Below are positions 60,229 through 64,000 of a stretch of DNA of 64,000 nt, piece by piece (position 1 is the first letter of the stretch; each line of letters opens with the position of its first letter). The DNA is taken from positions 95,581-159,580 of the forward strand of contig FN649734.1 of the NCBI GenBank assembly GCA_000310025.1, in the 5' to 3' direction. This stretch comes from Ectocarpus siliculosus (Eukaryota; Sar; Phaeophyceae; Ectocarpales; Ectocarpaceae). The notes beneath the pieces were generated by a model that did no database searches, was not told the DNA's origin, and saw only the letters and a list, made by a program, of their open reading frames with translations. Made by a program: the position numbers and the translations under genes.

Positions 60229-60636
60229 GTATCCCAGTTTGCATGCAGTCCGTGCCGCCAGTTCAACGTTTGAGTTCTGGTTCACGGCTTGTACATGCAC
60301 AGCGTATGCCATCAGCCTGCACGAGGTTGCCAGGCGGACTTTTCAATAAGATCCTAACGGCTGCTTTTCAGAGGTGAATGTAGAGAATGGGCAGATGCAT
60401 TGCTCTTCTCACGTACGTACTTTATTGATGTTGGTGCCTGTTCTCATCACCATCACTCCTCGCTCTGACCCGCAGCAGTTTCACGGCAAGTTGTAGAAGT
60501 GGAAGGCGAGCACCGCCGAAGGAATCAAAGGTGTCCTGTTCTTCCTCTGGCTGTGCTATTGAATGAAGATGAATCACGTGTAGCTGCAACACCTCGTCGT
60601 GGAGAAACAGCAGGAAGGAGGCGGAGCATCCGCAAA
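60229..60636. other. Right flank of the retroelement, nothing recognised
   Basis: About 400 bases between the element end and a CATA microsatellite. No gene, RNA or repeat copy is recognised; the short open frames are unremarkable. Confidence 0.4.
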
Positions 60637-60683
60637 CACATACATACATACATACATACATACCGTACATACATACATACACA
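60637..60683. repeat. CATA tetranucleotide microsatellite
   Basis: About eleven ACAT-type units with one CCGT interruption. Confidence 0.9.
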
Positions 60684-60691
60684 CCGAAATA

Positions 60692-60748
60692 ATTAAGGAA
60701 TAATAAAAACACACACAGAAAGACTACCCATTCGAGATATACCCACAG
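60692..60748. repeat. Dispersed repeat, copy 2 of a pair with 34,016
   Basis: Same order as copy 1 (TTAAGGAATAATAAAA, ACACACACAGAAAGACTA, CATTCGAGATATACCCACAG) in the same orientation, next to the CATA repeat. Confidence 0.75.
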
Positions 60749-60756
60749 TCGAACGG

Positions 60757-60860
60757 GATGTTGCTCGGGCAAGGGGCCCTCCATATGGAAATATCGGAAC
60801 ACCCCAGCCGCCCGCCCCCCCCCCCCGGGCCAAGATTGCAGCGCAATATAGGGGGTTTAG
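60757..60860. repeat. Composite repeat with poly-C core, copy 1
   Basis: Contains GGGGCCCTCCATATGGAAAT, ATCGGAACACCCC, a C-run and CCAAGATTGCAGCGCAA. The same blocks occur at 62664-62765, where the block with CCATATGG is inverted relative to the CCAAGATTGCAGCG block. Confidence 0.75.
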
Positions 60861-60867
60861 GCTGCAC

Positions 60868-60900
60868 GCTTGCACACGGTGATAGGCACCGTGTGCAAGC
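60868..60900. other. Perfect 14-bp inverted repeat (hairpin)
   Basis: GCTTGCACACGGTG, a five-base ATAGG loop and CACCGTGTGCAAGC pair without mismatch. No T-run follows, and it is not flanked by a gene recognised here. Confidence 0.9.
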
Positions 60901-61655
60901 AGAGCGTCGACCTGACGAAGTCAGGCGGTCAACTACGGTGGAGTGAACACACAGCAACACGTTGGGCACATCTAGTGGGAGGGTCGCCCCCCTACTGCTG
61001 TACATATATGTGTACCAGTCTAATCTACCCGACCAACATGCTTGGAGGGAGGATTTTTTGGATATATAATAAGACCTATCTCTTGTGGGAACACAATCTT
61101 GTCGATAAATCGGATATCCGTGACGTGTTAATTTGTTTTGATTGTTTCGCCAGCGGTTGGTCACACAAAATAGAAACCCAAGGAGAGTGCAACCTGTTGA
61201 GGGTCTCACACGACACGCACGCAGGGTTCGAAGTTCGGTGAGCAACATAGTGTAGAGAGAGAGAGGGACCCATCCATCCGTCCATGGGTTGAAGTATTTA
61301 TTTATTTACAACGTGTGTGTGAGAACAGGATCAAAAAGATTTGTCCTCGTGTCTTGAGTTGAGAGCACCTCCAAAGAAGTTTGATGCGCTTCTACTCTCG
61401 AGTGTTGACGTGCACTGTGCTGTTATTATCGTTTCAAACCTACCTTTGGTTTCGGCACGACAATAAAGAAATACTCATCATCAGCTGTGAACGGCATATC
61501 GGCAATCATTCAAGTGGGCTAAAAAAATTGCAGCCCACCAAGACAAGCTGGTATCGTAGATCGCCACCGTGACAAGATGACCGTGTTCTCAACCCAGAAA
61601 CATCACAAACACTTGAAGCATGCACGTTTTCTAACCGTTGATCGAGGATGGATTA
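60901..61655. other. No gene recognised
   Basis: Short frames only. One TACTGCTGTA decamer lies at 60993. A GA-rich run is seen near 61,256. Nothing else can be supported. Confidence 0.35.
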
Positions 61656-61735
61656 GGTGCGAAGAAGGTGTACCGATTCTGGTAAAAAAAGTCAATCGAC
61701 GGATACCCTGCGAATCGGGCCCTCCCTAACACTCT
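61656..61735. repeat. About 75-bp direct repeat flanking SINE copy 3 (left)
   Basis: Carries GGTGTACCGATTCTGGTAAA, GTCAATCGACGGATACCCTG and CGAATCGGGC. A close copy lies at 62262-62345 on the other side of the SINE in the same orientation, much too long and diverged to be a target-site duplication. Confidence 0.75.
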
Positions 61736-61855
61736 CCACCCACAGAATTTACCCTCAACTGGGAACCTCTTGTGGCCAGGACGGGTAATTCGATGGAAGT
61801 GTCACAAGGTTCTTTATAGGATCGATTCCAAGAGGTGTTCTCAGGACTGACACAC

Positions 61856-62174
61856 ATTTTTTTTTTTTTTGGTCTTCACCTCAAATCAGCGCTCACAGCA
61901 CTAGTGCCGTTTATTCCAACCCGTGGTCACACAGAAGAGCCTCTCTCTACCCTCCCCTCCTGCGGTACTTCGCCTTCAATTTTTAATGCGAGAAGAGTTC
62001 AGCACTCTCTTCCCTCTGTGTACACACGAACTAGCGCTATCCACTTGGCCAGGAGCGGAAGCGAGAGAAAAACTCACTTTGCAAGAAAAGCTCGCCTACG
62101 CCGGGATTCGAACCCCTGACCTGACTGACCTCTAGAAGGTTACGAGGCTACCAACTAGACCACCGGGGCGACCG
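61856..62174 (-). mobile_element. tRNA-derived SINE, copy 3 (full length, A-tailed)
   Basis: Third copy of the family, minus-oriented, head at 62,174 with TGGTCTAGTTGG and GGTTCGAATCC, second box-A-like string slightly changed (TGGCCAAGTGGATAGCG), and an A-run corresponding to the T-run at 61,857-61,871. It has a four-base expansion (GTCAGTCAG) in the head compared with copy 1. Confidence 0.85.
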
Positions 62175-62261
62175 GCTTGGGTCCATGGGAAAATGTCGAA
62201 GTCAGGAGAAAAAACGTGCACCCAAGGAGATTCGAACCAGTATCCTGCTGACGCCATATGT

Positions 62262-62345
62262 ATGCGAAGGTGTACCGATTTTGGTAATAAATGTCAATCG
62301 ACATGTACCCTGCGAATCGGGCAATCCTTAACATAGGGTTAGTAT
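62262..62345. repeat. About 75-bp direct repeat flanking SINE copy 3 (right)
   Basis: Carries GGTGTACCGATTTTGGTAAT, GTCAATCGACATGTACCCTG and CGAATCGGGC; partner of 61656-61735. Confidence 0.75.
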
Positions 62346-62663
62346 TGTCCGACACAAACCGACCCACGACAAAAAGGAGAAAAAAAATAGCCAAACAGGG
62401 GGCAACAATTGTTGGTACATGGACGGGAGATACTCCGGCGTCCCTCTTGACCTGAGGGATGCTACAAGTACTATGTGTGGCACTGCCCTATTCCTCGCGC
62501 AGTGGTTCGTTCGGCGGCAGACATGGCCTCCAAGATACGCTCGCAAACTGGCTGTGTGTAGGTTGCCGTACGCGCGAGCGCGCGAGCGCGGTGAATAAAG
62601 CGCGCGAAAATTGTCGAAACCCCGGGGATTTGGTCAAAATGTCCCCTCCGGGGACATATAAGG

Positions 62664-62765
62664 CCCATCCCCCCCCCCCCCCCCCCCCAGCGACCAAGAT
62701 TGCAGCGTAACCCAGGGGTGTTCCGATATTTCCATATGGAGGGCCCCTTGGCTCGGGAGGGTCCC
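62664..62765. repeat. Composite repeat with poly-C core, copy 2 (internally rearranged)
   Basis: A C-run of about 20, CCAAGATTGCAGCGTAA and then the reverse complement of the CCATATGG-containing block of copy 1, ending GGGCCCCTTGGCTCGGG. One block is flipped relative to copy 1. Confidence 0.75.
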
Positions 62766-63173
62766 GATGCAAGCAGAACGGGCGAAATGAATCCCGCAGT
62801 GGCTCCCCTCTGAAACAAAAGAAGATCGAGAGGCACACATACATCAAGCAGGCGGTAAGAGAGTCGCCACGGGAGCACAGGAGGAGCAGGAAAAACTTCG
62901 CCTCATCAACTACGTGTCACACACGAGATAGATGGCGCGCACTGAAAATGCGGAAAAACCATGCTTTCCTATTATTATGAAGGCCGGGGATACGTCATCG
63001 AGCAGGCAAGCCACACAGCAGCAATGTACCGCCCTATGCGCATCCATCCCCGGAGTTCGTTGTTTCTCCTCCCCTTGGATTTCCCACCCACAGACCGATC
63101 GAGTCAAGTTTAAACGGCGTGTCTAAATCCCTCCCCGGAGGTAAATCCCCCGGAATTACATAGTCTATGTAGT
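62766..63173. other. No gene recognised
   Basis: A stretch between two repeats with only short frames and no recognised motif. Confidence 0.35.
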
Positions 63174-63815
63174 GTCTAAACACCCCCCCGTCTGTATCTC
63201 CGCCCATAAGGCACCAATCGAGCCAGGACATGCACGGCTGTGTTGCTGTGATGTAGGGCTATCGCGAGATACATCGTACAGCGGAAACGGTGCACGTTTG
63301 GTGCAGCCATGGCTGATGGGCAAAATATATATTATGGTGCCCCAACCTGCCCCCCGGGGGGGGGTTAGTCTCTTAACACCCCCCCGTCTGTATGTCCGCC
63401 CACAAGGCACCAATCGAGCCAGGGTATGCACGGCTGTGTTGCTGTGTTGTGGGGCTACCGCGAGATACATCGTACAGCGGAAACAGTGCACGTTTGGTAC
63501 AGCGATGGGCAAAATATATCTGTTGCCCCCGGGGGGGGATTAGTTAGTGTCTAAACACCCCCCCTTCTGTATCTCCGCCCACAAGGCACCAATCGAGCCG
63601 GGGCATGCACGGCTGAGTTGCTGTGTTGTGGAGCTATCGCGAGATACATCGTACGGCGGAAACGGTGCAGGTTTGGTGCAGCCATGGCTGATGGGCAAAA
63701 TATATCCGTTGCCCCAACCTGCCCCCCGGGGGGGATTATTGTCTAAATACCCCCCCCGTCTGTATCTCCGCCCACAAGGGACCAATCGAGCCAGGACATG
63801 CACGGCTGTGTTGTC
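63174..63815. repeat. About 190-bp minisatellite, three full copies and a partial fourth
   Basis: Units start at about 63174, 63368, 63549 and 63741 (periods 194, 181, 192), each beginning GTCT-A/C-TAA-A/C-ACCCCCCC and containing CACAAGGCACCAATCGAGCC and CGCGAGATACATCGTAC. Length differences come mainly from the C/G-runs and a small indel near the end. The fourth copy breaks off after CACGGCTGTGTTG. Confidence 0.9.
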
Positions 63816-64000
63816 ATGTCGATTGTTTCTGCTCTCGTCTCCACCGTGCTGAAGGCCACTCTTCGTGCATCATCTTTACACTTCTACTGTGGTTCTTGTG
63901 TGGCCATCAGAGCCTTGTACAGAGGTGTGAGGTCCATGGTGGGGTATTAGACATATCCCCCCCCCGGAGGAGCACCCCCAATCCGTAGTTTACCCACGAT
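63816..64000. other. Right edge, nothing recognised
   Basis: Unique sequence after the truncated fourth minisatellite unit; no gene or RNA visible. Confidence 0.4.

Noticed and set aside
62205-62250. tRNA gene on the minus strand
   Set aside because: A box-B-like string is present but no box A, anticodon arm or acceptor stem pairs with it; more likely a decayed tRNA-derived repeat.
63174-63815. CRISPR-like array
   Set aside because: Units are about 190 bp and continuous, with no short repeat/unique spacer alternation, and the genome is eukaryotic.

Overview
The window looks like nuclear DNA of a flagellate-bearing eukaryotic alga, most likely a brown alga of the Ectocarpus kind (a stramenopile). 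This is inferred from the genes: short exons split by introns of several hundred bases with canonical splice sites, an axonemal dynein, a leucine-rich-repeat (LRR) gene with phase-1 modular exons, a membrane-anchored sulfatase beside a family-92 type glycosyltransferase, low-complexity Gln/Gly/Ala inserts, and abundant SINE and retroelement debris. There are no bacterial-style operons. Nearly all long open frames are shadows; the real genes had to be assembled exon by exon from family motifs and splice phase.

Layout. (1) 321-9,653, minus: the first ~930 residues, from the start codon, of an axonemal dynein heavy chain of the outer-arm beta/DNAH9-11-17 type; it runs off the left edge. (2) 11,514-17,910, plus: an LRR protein gene, divergent from the dynein gene, about one to three repeats per exon. 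(3) 19,602-20,969, minus: the end of a Gly/Ser/Lys-rich, probably nuclear protein. (4) 21-26.9 kb: no gene recognised. (5) 26,913-30,453, plus: a complete zinc-ribbon protein of the RNase P subunit Rpr2/Rpp21 family. (6) 31.5-32.0 kb: the decayed 3' end of a LINE. (7) 36,461-39,056 (perhaps from 35,031), plus: a GT92/DUF23-like glycosyltransferase. (8) 43,205-54,550, minus: a type II membrane-anchored sulfatase in at least 12 exons, convergent with the glycosyltransferase. (9) 54,956-60,228: a decayed tyrosine-recombinase retrotransposon with split direct repeats, inserted about 400 bp upstream of the sulfatase start codon. (10) 60.2-64 kb: repeat-rich tail with a SINE, a hairpin, rearranged repeats and a ~190-bp minisatellite.

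How they fit together. The dynein serves motility of flagellated spores or gametes. The glycosyltransferase and the sulfatase could both act on secreted or matrix polysaccharide, but that link is inference from family and proximity. The Rpr2-like protein serves tRNA 5' processing. Three full copies and one decayed copy of a tRNA-derived SINE, all minus-oriented, and several short repeats lying sense-oriented inside introns are scattered through the right two thirds.

Limits. Exon borders were set by hand from motifs, splice consensus and reading phase. The 3' ends of the LRR and sulfatase genes, the 5' ends of the glycosyltransferase and 19.6-kb genes, and all UTRs and promoters are unresolved.
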